Origin: an uncultured Bacteroidia bacterium
GTDB lineage: Bacteria; Bacteroidota; Bacteroidia; Bacteroidales; F082
NCBI GenBank assembly: GCA_902794155.1
Contig: CADBGN010000032.1
Span: 1-42,657, forward strand
Direction: 5' to 3'
DNA: 42,657 nt
Shown piece by piece: positions 16,971-24,471 of the stretch. Made by a program: the position numbers and the translations under genes. Position 1 is the stretch's first letter, and the number at the start of each line of letters is the position of its first letter. The notes below the pieces were generated by a model. It worked only from the letters and a program-made list of their open reading frames with translations. It did not search any database and had not been told where the DNA came from.

Positions 16971-18001
16971 TATTTAACAGTAACAGAAACACCGTCTTTA
17001 AGTCTCACTTGTCCTTCAGTGACGATGCGGTCGCCTTCGTTGATGCCGCTGACGATTTCGTAACGGTTGCCCATACGGACGCCGAGTTCAACGAGGGTGT
17101 ATTTCACCGTGTTGTCGGGCTGGAGCACGTAGACGAAGTGCTCGCCTGAGCCTTGCTGCTTGACGACGGCTACATCAGGGATCACGATATGGTGGTTGGT
17201 GCCGAAGTTGGCCGTCACGCGGGCGAACATGCCGGGACGCAGACGCTCATCGGCATTCTGGCAGACGACTTCAACGGGGAAGGTGTGGGTGGTGGCGCTG
17301 ACGGTAGGATAGAGCAGGTTCACTTTGCCCTTGAAGACCTCATTGGGGTAGGCATCCACGGTGATGTCGAATTCCATGCCCGGGTTGACTTGGGTGAACA
17401 GGCTCTCCGACACATTGACCAGCATCTTGACGGGCTGGATCTGCTCGACGACGAAGATGGGTTGGGTCATGCTGTACATGTCGCCTCTGTCGTAGTTACG
17501 GGCAGTCACCACACCGTTGATGGGGCTGCGGAGATAAGTGTTTTCGGCAAGGTTGTAATAGGTTTTCTTCGTGATATTCAAAGCTAGTTTGGCCATGTCG
17601 TAGTCGGCTTGTGCGACGGCGCCGATGTTATAGAGCTCGGTGAGGCGCGCCAACTCGGTTGAGTCGTTGACGTATTGCATACGGGTCTTGGCAAGGTTCA
17701 CGTCGTCCATGGTGGCCAAGAGCTGACCTTTACGCACTTTTTGTCCCACTTCGGTCCTGATGCTCACGATGCGGCCAGCCGTCTGCGAAACGATGTTGTT
17801 CGTCGCAAAAGGCTCGATGTTGGCGGTGAAGGTGTTCGTGATGTCGACGTCTTCGGCCTGCGCCGTGATGACGCTCACTACGGGTGCAGCTTTTGGTGCC
17901 CCTTGTCCTGTAGTCGTGTTAGTCTTGGTTTCTTTTTCTCCGCATGCGGTCATCATGACGGCAGCGGCAAGAGCGATGATACTGAGTTTGAGATATTTCA
18001 T
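16970..18001 (-). CDS. RND efflux membrane fusion (adaptor) lipoprotein
   Basis: A 343-residue periplasmic adaptor. The signal and lipobox read MKYLKLS...VMMTAC, so it is lipid-anchored to the inner membrane. A first lipoyl half follows (AGRIVSIRTEVGQKVRKGQL), then a short helical hairpin (about residues 95-135), a second lipoyl half (YLRSPINGVVTARNYDRGD), a beta-barrel and the membrane-proximal domain ending EGQVRLKDGVSVTVK. It bridges the HAE1 pump and the outer-membrane channel. The upstream spacer (18002-18139) and downstream spacer (16872-16969) both contain heptad-repeat hairpins, which may modulate processing or relative expression in the operon. Confidence 0.92.
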   Translation of the reverse strand: MKYLKLSIIALAAAVMMTACGEKETKTNTTTGQGAPKAAPVVSVITAQAEDVDITNTFTANIEPFATNNIVSQTAGRIVSIRTEVGQKVRKGQLLATMDDVNLAKTRMQYVNDSTELARLTELYNIGAVAQADYDMAKLALNITKKTYYNLAENTYLRSPINGVVTARNYDRGDMYSMTQPIFVVEQIQPVKMLVNVSESLFTQVNPGMEFDITVDAYPNEVFKGKVNLLYPTVSATTHTFPVEVVCQNADERLRPGMFARVTANFGTNHHIVIPDVAVVKQQGSGEHFVYVLQPDNTVKYTLVELGVRMGNRYEIVSGINEGDRIVTEGQVRLKDGVSVTVK

Positions 18002-18051
18002 TGATTTGTTTTTAATTATTCAAAGATTCAAAATTCAATATTGGCTTCTGT

Positions 18052-18134
18052 GGGCTTTTAGCTTTTAGCCGTTAGCCATTAGCTTGGCAGCAACTGAGCT
18101 AATGGCTAATAGCTAACAGCTAACGGCCATAAGC
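18052..18134. repeat. Heptad-repeat hairpin between channel and adaptor genes
   Basis: Left arm (18052-18084) is built of 7-mers of the form nnTTAGC: TTTTAGC twice, CGTTAGC, CATTAGC. The right arm (18096-18134) has GAGCTAA, TGGCTAA, TAGCTAA, CAGCTAA, then CGGCCAT and AAGCCAA. The arms pair over about 31 bases with roughly five mismatches around a 12-base loop, keeping the 7-base register throughout. The sequence differs from the element at 16879-16970, but the design is the same. Confidence 0.7.
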
Positions 18135-18139
18135 CAAAT

Positions 18140-19444
18140 TTATTCTTTTCCAATCAATTCATCCAATGAGGCTTTAGTCACCATGAAGTTGTATACGGCC
18201 TGAGCCTGGGTGAGTTGTGCTTGTTGCAGAGCCAATTGTGCGTCATTGAGCTCCACCAAGGTGGCTTTACCCACTTCGTACATCTTGGCTGATATGTCGT
18301 AGCTCTTTTGGGCGATTTCAACGGTGGCGTTGGCGGCTTCGTAGTTTTTCACGCAGAGTGCCATCTGGTCATTGTAGTTGCGCATGGCGATACGAAGGTT
18401 GCGCTCGGCGTCTTCGCGTTGCAGGGCGAGCATGTTACGTGTCACCTGGCTTTGTTTGATGGCGTTGTGTTTTTGGAAACCGTCAAACACCGGGATGCTG
18501 AGGCTCAAGGCGGCAGTGGAGGAGGGGAACCAACTCAATTTGTCGTCGCCCATGGCGCTATAATTATAGTTGATGTTGGCGGCAAGGGTGGGCAGGTATT
18601 GCTTCTTCTGCATCCTGATGGTCGATTCAAGCATGCGGTCTTGAATGTCAAGTTGAAGCAAAGAACTGTTATTGCTGAGGTCGTTTTCCAAGGTGTAGGG
18701 CGACAGCATCTGTGAAGTGTAGTCGTTCAAGTTGCCCGCCACTTCGATGTCGGTGCCGAGGTCGACGCCCATGACGGCTTTCAGCTGCCATGTGGCGAGG
18801 AGTACTGCGTTTTCGGCGCTCGACACGTTAGGCTCGGCGTTGAGCATGGTTACTTCGGCACGAAGGCGTTCCACCTCCGAGGCCTTGCCTACATTGAAGC
18901 GTTGCATGGTCTTCTCGTAGTTCTTCTGTGCGTTTTCGTAGACTTGGCTCATCACATTATGCGACTCTTGTGCCAGCAGCACGGCATAGAAGGCCTGTTT
19001 CACCTGCTTGACTAGAGCGATCTTCGACGAGCGGGCTTGTTCCACCGCCATCTCCACATCCATTCCCGACAATTTGAGGCTCTCCCACAGCGAGGCGTTC
19101 ACCAAAGGCATGCTGGCGGAAGCCGAGGCGTTGATGTTGTTGTCGCGACCCACCTTGATCTCCATGGCCTGACCGCCCATGTCCATCACCATGACCTGCT
19201 TTTTCAGCGTACGCTGATAGGAACTGCTCACGCTGACGTTCGGGTAAAGCGAGGCATAGCTGCCTTTTTTCGCGTATCCCGACTTTTCTACGGTCATGTC
19301 GGCAATCTTTACGGTGTTGCTTTCCGACAAGGCAATTTCCAAAGCTTGTTCTAGGGTGAGCCTCAAAGGCTCTTGTGCATGTGAAAAAATAGGTATAGTG
19401 CAAAGCGCTATAATTGCTAATGTATTAAAAATCAGTCTTTTCAT
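18140..19444 (-). CDS. TolC-family outer-membrane efflux channel
   Basis: A 434-residue protein with signal peptide (MKRLIFNTLAIIALCTIPIFS, then HAQ) and two related halves of long helices (EQALEIALSESNTVKIADM and VEIAQKSYDISAKMYEVG). These are the OEP repeats of TolC trimers. The end reads FMVTKASLDELIGKE. It forms the outer-membrane duct for the adaptor and pump encoded directly downstream, and as first gene of the operon carries the promoter (TACTTTTG on the minus strand at 19488-19495, leader about 40 bases). Confidence 0.92.
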   Translation of the reverse strand: MKRLIFNTLAIIALCTIPIFSHAQEPLRLTLEQALEIALSESNTVKIADMTVEKSGYAKKGSYASLYPNVSVSSSYQRTLKKQVMVMDMGGQAMEIKVGRDNNINASASASMPLVNASLWESLKLSGMDVEMAVEQARSSKIALVKQVKQAFYAVLLAQESHNVMSQVYENAQKNYEKTMQRFNVGKASEVERLRAEVTMLNAEPNVSSAENAVLLATWQLKAVMGVDLGTDIEVAGNLNDYTSQMLSPYTLENDLSNNSSLLQLDIQDRMLESTIRMQKKQYLPTLAANINYNYSAMGDDKLSWFPSSTAALSLSIPVFDGFQKHNAIKQSQVTRNMLALQREDAERNLRIAMRNYNDQMALCVKNYEAANATVEIAQKSYDISAKMYEVGKATLVELNDAQLALQQAQLTQAQAVYNFMVTKASLDELIGKE

Positions 19445-19487
19445 TGGAATAATGCTCGATACTTGGAACGTTTAAATTAATAAGGTG

Positions 19488-19495
19488 CAAAAGTA
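19488..19495 (-). promoter_or_regulatory. -7 element of the efflux operon
   Basis: TACTTTTG read on the minus strand, 43 bases before the channel ATG at 19444. It is the only such motif found upstream of the operon. Confidence 0.55.
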
Positions 19496-19570
19496 GGAAT
19501 AATTGTGCTTTGTAGACGTAGTTTTCAACGAAATATTATGTCGATTCAATGAAAATTAATCCAAAAGGTT

Positions 19571-19578
19571 TATTTTTG
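19571..19578 (+). promoter_or_regulatory. -7 element of the LytS-like kinase operon
   Basis: TATTTTTG, 18 bases before ATG 19597. It lies downstream of an in-frame ATG at 19549, which therefore cannot be the start of this transcript. Confidence 0.6.
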
Positions 19579-19596
19579 CATTCAAATTCTGAGGAG

Positions 19597-20670
19597 ATGA
19601 AGAAACGCACGTTGCCGACCCTGCCAACCGCCAACCTCGACTTGTTGGAACGCCTTTACAAATGGGGCGTGATTTGGATTGTGCTGTTTGTCGTTTTCTT
19701 CGCCGTACATTCTAATGTCAACTACCTTTTCCGTGCAGCCAGCTCGCTCTGTTTTGTGGGCATGGTGGTGCTGTTGGTTACCATTATCAATAAGGTGTTG
19801 GTAGAGTATTTGCTGCGAAAGGGCAGGGTTGTGCTTTTCATCCTCTTGTCCATCTTTGTTATTCCTGTATGGGCAGCGATCTCAACCATCATCGATGTCT
19901 GCCTGTTGCATTTCATCTCAGGGACACCATTCGAAGAGCTTTTTGCTTTCCAGCGATTTTTTGTCGCTTTCTTGGTGCGTTTGATTTGGTTCATCGCAGT
20001 CTATGCCATTGTGGTGATTTTCTATTACCAGCGCAAGGAGAACGAGGAAAAAATCATTTCTGACCAGCTGAAGAGCGAGAAACTCGACATGGAGCTGCGT
20101 TACTTGAAGTCGCAGATCAATCCGCATTTCCTTTTCAATGCCTTGAACAACATCTACTCAATGGTATACACCCACGACGACAATGCCGCCGACGGCGTGT
20201 TGAAGCTCTCTGAGATGTTGCGCTATGTGCTTGTCGACTGTCAGGCCGAAATCATCCCATTGAGCAAGGAAATCAACTATATTGAGAACTTCATCGACTT
20301 CCAGATGATGCGTATGGGCGGTGAACGCGACGTGGTGTTGGAACAGGACATCGAAAAAGAGGACTTTATGATTGCCCCTATGCTGCTTCAACCCATCATT
20401 GAGAACTGCTTCAAATACAGCCGTTTGGAGACCCATCCCGAAGGCTTCGTGCACGTCAGTATTAGGCAGTCGGGCAACAGCTTTAGCTTTGTTGCCGAAA
20501 ACACGGTTGCCCCCAACGTCAAACCATTTAATGGCAATATGGGAGTGGCGAAGAAATCGGGCATCGGGCAGAAAAACGTGCAGCAACGCCTGATGTTGCA
20601 TTATGGCGAAAGCTATGATTTTGATATTAAACAAGAAAACGGTACATATACGGTTAAGATTGAACTATGA
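19597..20670 (+). CDS. LytS-type membrane histidine kinase
   Basis: A 357-residue kinase of the His_kinase family. An N-terminal membrane domain has four hydrophobic segments (WGVIWIVLFVVFFAV, SLCFVGMVVLLVTII, GRVVLFILLSIFVIPVWA, FFVAFLVRLIWFIAVYAIVV). A linker helix follows, then the phospho-acceptor LKSQINPHFLFNALNN (His177) and a HATPase_c domain (PMLLQPIIENCFKYS, GIGQKNVQQRL). The start at 19597 follows GAGGAG, a fair ribosome-binding site, and lies behind the promoter. It overlaps the regulator gene by 4 bases (ATGA). No sensor domain beyond the membrane part is seen, so it may sense the membrane or a small peptide. Confidence 0.9.
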   Translation: MKKRTLPTLPTANLDLLERLYKWGVIWIVLFVVFFAVHSNVNYLFRAASSLCFVGMVVLLVTIINKVLVEYLLRKGRVVLFILLSIFVIPVWAAISTIIDVCLLHFISGTPFEELFAFQRFFVAFLVRLIWFIAVYAIVVIFYYQRKENEEKIISDQLKSEKLDMELRYLKSQINPHFLFNALNNIYSMVYTHDDNAADGVLKLSEMLRYVLVDCQAEIIPLSKEINYIENFIDFQMMRMGGERDVVLEQDIEKEDFMIAPMLLQPIIENCFKYSRLETHPEGFVHVSIRQSGNSFSFVAENTVAPNVKPFNGNMGVAKKSGIGQKNVQQRLMLHYGESYDFDIKQENGTYTVKIEL

Positions 20671-21383
20671 AAGAGAAATACAATGTGGTCATCGTGGATG
20701 ACGAATATTTGGCCCAGAAACTGTTGCAGGACTACGTCTCGAAGGTGGATTCCTTACAGATTGTGGCCGTCTGCTCCAATGCTTTCGAGGCCATGAATGC
20801 CTTGAAGAATTATCAGGTTGACATCATGTTTCTTGACATTCAGATGCCCGACCTGACGGGATTGGAGCTGGTGAAGAGTTTGGAGCACAAACCGGCTGTC
20901 ATCTTCACCACGGCCTATTCGGAATATGCCGTTGATGCCTTCAACCTTTCGGTAGTCGACTACTTGTTGAAGCCTTTCGACTTTCCACGTTTCTTCCAAG
21001 CGGTCAGTAAGGCCATTGGAGGCGAGCAACCCGTAGTGAGCACCGAAGACAAGCCGCGCGACACCGTCAGCCGTTCCAACGACTTCATCACTGTCAAGGC
21101 CGACTACAAGCTCTACAAGATCAACTATGACGACCTGCTTTATATTGAAGGACAGCACGAATATGTCACATTCCATACCACCCAGCGTCGCATTACGGCT
21201 TTGTTTGCCTTGAAGGACTTGGAGGAGATCCTGCCCAAGGACATGTTTGTCCGTGTTCACAAGTCCTACATTGTCTCGTTCAAGCACATTCAAGACCTTG
21301 ACAAGTCGGACGTTACCGTGGCGGGCAACAAGGTGCCGGTGGGGGCTAGCTATAGAGATGTTCTTTTGGCCAGGTTGCAATGA
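20667..21383 (+). CDS. LytTR-family response regulator
   Basis: A 238-residue partner of the preceding kinase. The receiver domain has the acidic pair DDEYLAQ, phospho-acceptor D57 (MFLDIQMPDLTGLEL), Thr/Ser in IFTTAYSEYAVDAF and Lys in DYLLKPFDF. A short linker follows, then a LytTR DNA-binding domain (from about residue 135; DDLLYIEGQHEYVTFHT, FVRVHKSYIVSF). It should bind direct repeats upstream of its target promoters. No such target is evident beside the operon. Confidence 0.92.
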   Translation: MKEKYNVVIVDDEYLAQKLLQDYVSKVDSLQIVAVCSNAFEAMNALKNYQVDIMFLDIQMPDLTGLELVKSLEHKPAVIFTTAYSEYAVDAFNLSVVDYLLKPFDFPRFFQAVSKAIGGEQPVVSTEDKPRDTVSRSNDFITVKADYKLYKINYDDLLYIEGQHEYVTFHTTQRRITALFALKDLEEILPKDMFVRVHKSYIVSFKHIQDLDKSDVTVAGNKVPVGASYRDVLLARLQ

Positions 21384-21422
21384 AAAAAAATCTATTTTTT
21401 TTGGCAATGCGATGAAAAAGTG

Positions 21423-21430
21423 TATATTTG
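21423..21430 (+). promoter_or_regulatory. -7 element of the DUF1508 gene
   Basis: TATATTTG, 30 bases before ATG 21461, with TTTTTTTTGG upstream in the -33 area. Confidence 0.6.
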
Positions 21431-21460
21431 CAGCCTAAACCAACCTTAAAACAGATAATT

Positions 21461-21799
21461 ATGGGTAAATTTGAAATCACCAGCAGAAAGAACGGCGAGT
21501 TCCAGTTCAATCTGAAGGCCACAAACGGCCAAGTCATCCTTACTAGCCAAGGCTATAAGACCAAAGCCACCTGTATGAATGGCATTGAGTCTGTCAAGAA
21601 GAATTGCATGGACGAGAAGCGTTTTGAAATCAAGGAAGCTTCCAACGGCAAGCCCTATTTCAATTTGATGGCCACTAATGGTCAAGTTATCGGTACCAGC
21701 CAAATGTATGCTAATGGGGTAAACATGAAGAATGGTATTGCTTCGGTGCAGAAGAATGCTCCTGAAGCCGAAATTGTCGACCTGACTGAAGCAAAATAA
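21461..21799 (+). CDS. DUF1508 (YegP-like) protein
   Basis: A 112-residue protein made of two tandem copies of the about 48-residue DUF1508 module: FEITSRKNGEFQFNLKATNG... and FEIKEASNGKPYFNLMATNG.... Each has the typical NGQVI(L/G)TSQ strand and a GI.SVKKN end. The fold is a small alpha/beta domain; the function of the family is not established. It has its own promoter and a strong terminator, and A/T-rich flanks suggest high expression. Upstream in-frame TTG codons lie within the promoter and are not starts. Confidence 0.88.
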   Translation: MGKFEITSRKNGEFQFNLKATNGQVILTSQGYKTKATCMNGIESVKKNCMDEKRFEIKEASNGKPYFNLMATNGQVIGTSQMYANGVNMKNGIASVQKNAPEAEIVDLTEAK

Positions 21800-21823
21800 C
21801 CGCCTTTGGCTATGTAAAAAGTA

Positions 21824-21854
21824 AGAAAAAGGAATGGAATCCCATTCCTTTTTC
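21824..21854. terminator. Terminator after the DUF1508 gene
   Basis: AGAAAAAGGAATGG pairs with CCATTCCTTTTTCT around a short loop and ends in a T-rich tract. Confidence 0.8.
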
Positions 21855-21949
21855 TATTTTAATTAGATTTATATTGCTGATAACCAATGTATAAATAACA
21901 AATTTCAAAAAAATATGCAAAAAACGCTTGCAGGTAACAGAAAAAAGCC

Positions 21950-21957
21950 TAATTTTG
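21950..21957 (+). promoter_or_regulatory. -7 element upstream of the tRNA pair
   Basis: TAATTTTG, 20 bases before the tRNA-Ser 5' end, with CTTGC about 20 bases further upstream. It is the only visible promoter for both tRNAs. Confidence 0.55.
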
Positions 21958-21976
21958 CACCGCAATTCACAGCCGA

Positions 21977-22051
21977 GGAGAGGTGGGTGAGTGGCTGAAA
22001 CCAACAGTTTGCTAAACTGTCGTATCCAGCAATGGGTACCGGGGGTTCGAA
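21977..22051 (+). pseudogene. tRNA-Ser(GCT), 3'-truncated in the T loop
   Basis: The acceptor 5' strand GGAGAGG, D arm, anticodon stem ACAGT/ACTGT with loop TTGCTAA (anticodon GCT), long variable arm and T-stem 5' strand GGGGG with TTCGA are all present. After TTCGAA the sequence turns to AGCGAAAGAAGG. The CCCCC strand of the T stem and the CCTCTCC acceptor strand are absent, so the molecule cannot fold or be aminoacylated as a normal tRNA. It is either a deletion of about 16 bases or an assembly error. Confidence 0.75.
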
Positions 22052-22062
22052 GCGAAAGAAGG

Positions 22063-22089
22063 AAGACGATGATGAATCGTCTTTTTTTT
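22063..22089 (+). terminator. Terminator-like hairpin between the tRNAs
   Basis: AAGACGAT, loop GATGA, ATCGTCTT followed by a T run. It ends on the base before the tRNA-Pro 5' end. Confidence 0.65.
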
Positions 22090-22164
22090 CGGGGTATGGC
22101 GCAGTCCGGCTAGCGCACCTGCTTTGGGAGCAGGGGGTCGAAGGTTCGAATCCTTTTGCCCCGA
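22090..22164 (+). tRNA. tRNA-Pro(TGG)
   Basis: 75 bases forming a complete cloverleaf. Acceptor CGGGGTA pairs with TGCCCCG, D stem GCGC/GCGC, anticodon stem CCTGC/GCAGG with loop TTTGGGA (anticodon TGG), T stem GAAGG/CCTTT with TTCGAAT, discriminator A. CCA is not fully encoded. It reads proline codons. It has no promoter of its own that I can see, and a terminator-like hairpin abuts its 5' end. Confidence 0.93.
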
Positions 22165-22174
22165 CATGAAAATC

Positions 22175-22205
22175 AAGGAGTTACAAGGGTTTGTGACTCC
22201 TTTTT
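22175..22205 (+). terminator. Terminator after tRNA-Pro
   Basis: AAGGAGTTACAA pairs with TTGTGACTCCTT (one mismatch) and is followed by a T run. Confidence 0.75.
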
Positions 22206-22260
22206 CGTTTCATGATGGAAAATTTGCCCATAATTTGCCCATACGTTTCCAAAATTTTTA

Positions 22261-22268
22261 TATATTTG
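22261..22268 (+). promoter_or_regulatory. -7 element of the DUF349 gene
   Basis: TATATTTG, 55 bases before ATG 22324. Confidence 0.55.
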
Positions 22269-22323
22269 CACGCTTTATTGTTAATAGGGATCAAGGCGTT
22301 CCTTGGTCGTAAAACGAATTGAA

Positions 22324-24309
22324 ATGGAAAACAACGAACAACTGACTCAAAACCCTTCTATGGAGGAAGGCATTGAGAATGCAATGACGACGAAGGCTTC
22401 CAAGAAAGCCATCGACGGTAACGAAAAAAAGAAGATTGTCAAACTGATTCAACCCAGCATTCTGCCCGCTAAGGTGAGGATCGAGGTCGCCACCCTCGTG
22501 GCCGAAACAATTGCCGAGACGGCTCCTGAAGCCGACGAGGTAATGCCTGAGATGGTGGACGTCGCCGAGCCTGACGAGGAAGAACTGGTGGAAGACAATG
22601 CCGATCTTGACGGTCTCAACAAACTGCAACTTGTGGAGATGCTCGAGGAACTCGTGCAAGACTCCGATGTCCAAAACATCAAGGATAAGGTTGCGGCTAT
22701 CCGTCTCCATTTCAATAAGTTGAACAAGGAAGACCTGGACAACGAACTCGACAAGTTCCTCCAAGGTGGTGGTGAGGCCGAGAGTTTCCAACATACGGAA
22801 GACCCCGTCGAACAGCGCTTTAATGCCGCGTTCGGCATCTTCAAGGCCAACCGTGCGAAGCAAAACGAGGATATGGAGAAGCAGAAGGCTGAAAACTTGG
22901 CCAAGAAGCAAGCCATCCTCGATGAGCTGAAGGAAATCATTGCTTCCGACGACTCGCTGAAGAAGACCTACGATGACTTCCGTGGCCTGCAAGACCGTTG
23001 GAAGGAGATCGGCCCTGTGCCGGCTGCCGAGAACTCCAACCTTTGGAACAACTACCATTTCCTTGTGGAAAAGTTCTTTGACAAGGTCCGCATTGGCCGC
23101 GAACTTCGTGACCTCGACATGAAGAAGAACCTTGACGCAAAAATCGAACTTTGCGAGAAGGCTGAGGAACTCCTCGATGAGAAGTCAATCACCAAGGCTT
23201 TCAAGGCCTTGCAGAAGCTGCATGAGGATTGGAAGGAGGTCGGTCCTGTGCCTCAGGACAAGAAGGACGAGATTTGGGAACGTTTCAAGGCGGCTACCGA
23301 CAAGATCAATCAGATCCGCCGCGAGCATTACGCTCAGATTGAGGGTGAACAATCCGCCAACCTTGAAGCCAAGAAGGCACTGTGCGAAAAGGCTGAAGCA
23401 CTTATCGCTGAAGACTACACCAGCGTCAATGCTTGGCAGAAGAAGTCGACCGAACTTTCTGAGATCTTTGGTGTGTGGAAGACCGTTGGTCCCGCCAACA
23501 AAAAAGACAACGAGGAAATCTGGCAGCGTTTCCGTGGCGCCATGGACGCTTTCTTTGCCAAGAAGAAGGAATTCTTCGCTGGCTTGAAAGACAGACAAAC
23601 GGAAAACCTCGAACGTAAGACCCAACTCTGCATCGAAGCCGAGGCTCTGATGGAATCGACAGAATGGAAGAACGCCACTGAGCAGATGAAGAAGCTCCAG
23701 GAAGAATGGAAGACCATCGGTCCCGTGCCGAAGCGTCATGCCGACAAGATCTGGAAGCGTTTCCGTGCCGCCTGCGACACTTTCTTCACCCGCAAGAACG
23801 AGCACTTCAGCGGTCGTCGCACCGAGGAAGAAGCCAACCTGGCTGCCAAGAAAGCCTTGCTTGAGGAAATCAAGGCCTTCCAAGTCGGCCCGAACCGCAA
23901 CGAGAACATGGATGCCATCAAGGCGTTCCAGAAGCGTTGGATCGAAATCGGCTATGTGCCGATGAAGTACAAGGATGCCATCAATAAAGAGTACCGCGAG
24001 CTCATCGATGGTTTCTTCGACACGATGCGCAAGAACCAGAACGAGGCTTCGACCAACGAGTTTCGCGAGATGATGGAAACTTGGAAAGACGATCCGAACG
24101 CTGGCGACCGTGTGCGTAGGGAAGGCAACAAGTTGCAGACCCGCATCCAGAAGCTGCGCGACGAAATCGCTGCCATGGAGAACAACATCGGTTTCTTCTC
24201 CAGCAGCAAGAACTCAGAGCTGATGCGAGCCGAGTACGAGAAGAAGATCAACAAGGCCAAGGAAGACCTCAAGGTCCTCGAGGACAAGCTGAAGATCGCA
24301 GAGGAATGA
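22324..24309 (+). CDS. DUF349 repeat protein
   Basis: A 661-residue, highly charged, all-helical protein. An acidic N-terminal part (about 120 residues, LVEMLEELVQDSDVQNIKDKV) is followed by five DUF349 modules, each centred on a Trp and Gly-Pro motif: WKEIGPVP, WKEVGPVP, WKTVGPAN, WKTIGPVP and WIEIGYVP, with IW.RFR after most. The C-terminus is a coiled coil (KKINKAKEDLKVLEDKLK). DUF349 proteins are widespread; the function in Bacteroidota is not established. ATG 22324 is preferred over the in-frame TTG at 22303. The gene is rich in C-ending codons such as AAG, GAC and CGC, consistent with strong expression. Confidence 0.88.
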   Translation: MENNEQLTQNPSMEEGIENAMTTKASKKAIDGNEKKKIVKLIQPSILPAKVRIEVATLVAETIAETAPEADEVMPEMVDVAEPDEEELVEDNADLDGLNKLQLVEMLEELVQDSDVQNIKDKVAAIRLHFNKLNKEDLDNELDKFLQGGGEAESFQHTEDPVEQRFNAAFGIFKANRAKQNEDMEKQKAENLAKKQAILDELKEIIASDDSLKKTYDDFRGLQDRWKEIGPVPAAENSNLWNNYHFLVEKFFDKVRIGRELRDLDMKKNLDAKIELCEKAEELLDEKSITKAFKALQKLHEDWKEVGPVPQDKKDEIWERFKAATDKINQIRREHYAQIEGEQSANLEAKKALCEKAEALIAEDYTSVNAWQKKSTELSEIFGVWKTVGPANKKDNEEIWQRFRGAMDAFFAKKKEFFAGLKDRQTENLERKTQLCIEAEALMESTEWKNATEQMKKLQEEWKTIGPVPKRHADKIWKRFRAACDTFFTRKNEHFSGRRTEEEANLAAKKALLEEIKAFQVGPNRNENMDAIKAFQKRWIEIGYVPMKYKDAINKEYRELIDGFFDTMRKNQNEASTNEFREMMETWKDDPNAGDRVRREGNKLQTRIQKLRDEIAAMENNIGFFSSSKNSELMRAEYEKKINKAKEDLKVLEDKLKIAEE

Positions 24310-24330
24310 TCCTACGGCAATGAAGCCAAC

Positions 24331-24368
24331 AAAAAAGCACCTCGGATTCGGGGTGCTTTTCTTTTTTT
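24331..24368. terminator. First of two tandem terminators between convergent genes
   Basis: AAAAAAGCACC and GGTGCTTTT enclose an inner CTCGG/CGGGG pairing, with T run beyond 24361. It can serve the DUF349 gene and, being A/T-flanked, the convergent receptor gene. Confidence 0.75.
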
Positions 24369-24386
24369 TGTTTTCATCAACGTGTA

Positions 24387-24419
24387 CAAAAAAGCACCCC
24401 GAGTTGGAGTGCTTTTTTT
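24387..24419. terminator. Second tandem terminator, related in sequence to the first
   Basis: AAAAAAGCAC...GTGCTTTTTTT with inner CCCGA/TTGG. The stem repeats the GCACC core of the hairpin at 24331, suggesting duplication. Confidence 0.7.
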
Positions 24420-24431
24420 GATGTGCTATGC

Positions 24432-24460
24432 TGTAGAGACGGTGTGACACCGTCTCTACA
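24432..24460. repeat. REP-like palindrome (TGTAGAGACGGTG arms)
   Basis: Two perfect 13-base arms around TGA. The same TAGAGACG/CGTCTCTA arms recur at 33457-33479 and 41807-41834, so this is a dispersed family. Confidence 0.7.
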
Positions 24461-24471
24461 ACGGCATAGGT

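Noticed and set aside
19549-19596. Upstream in-frame ATG of the LytS-like kinase
   Set aside because: It lies before the likely -7 element (19571-19578) and lacks a start context; 19597 follows GAGGAG.
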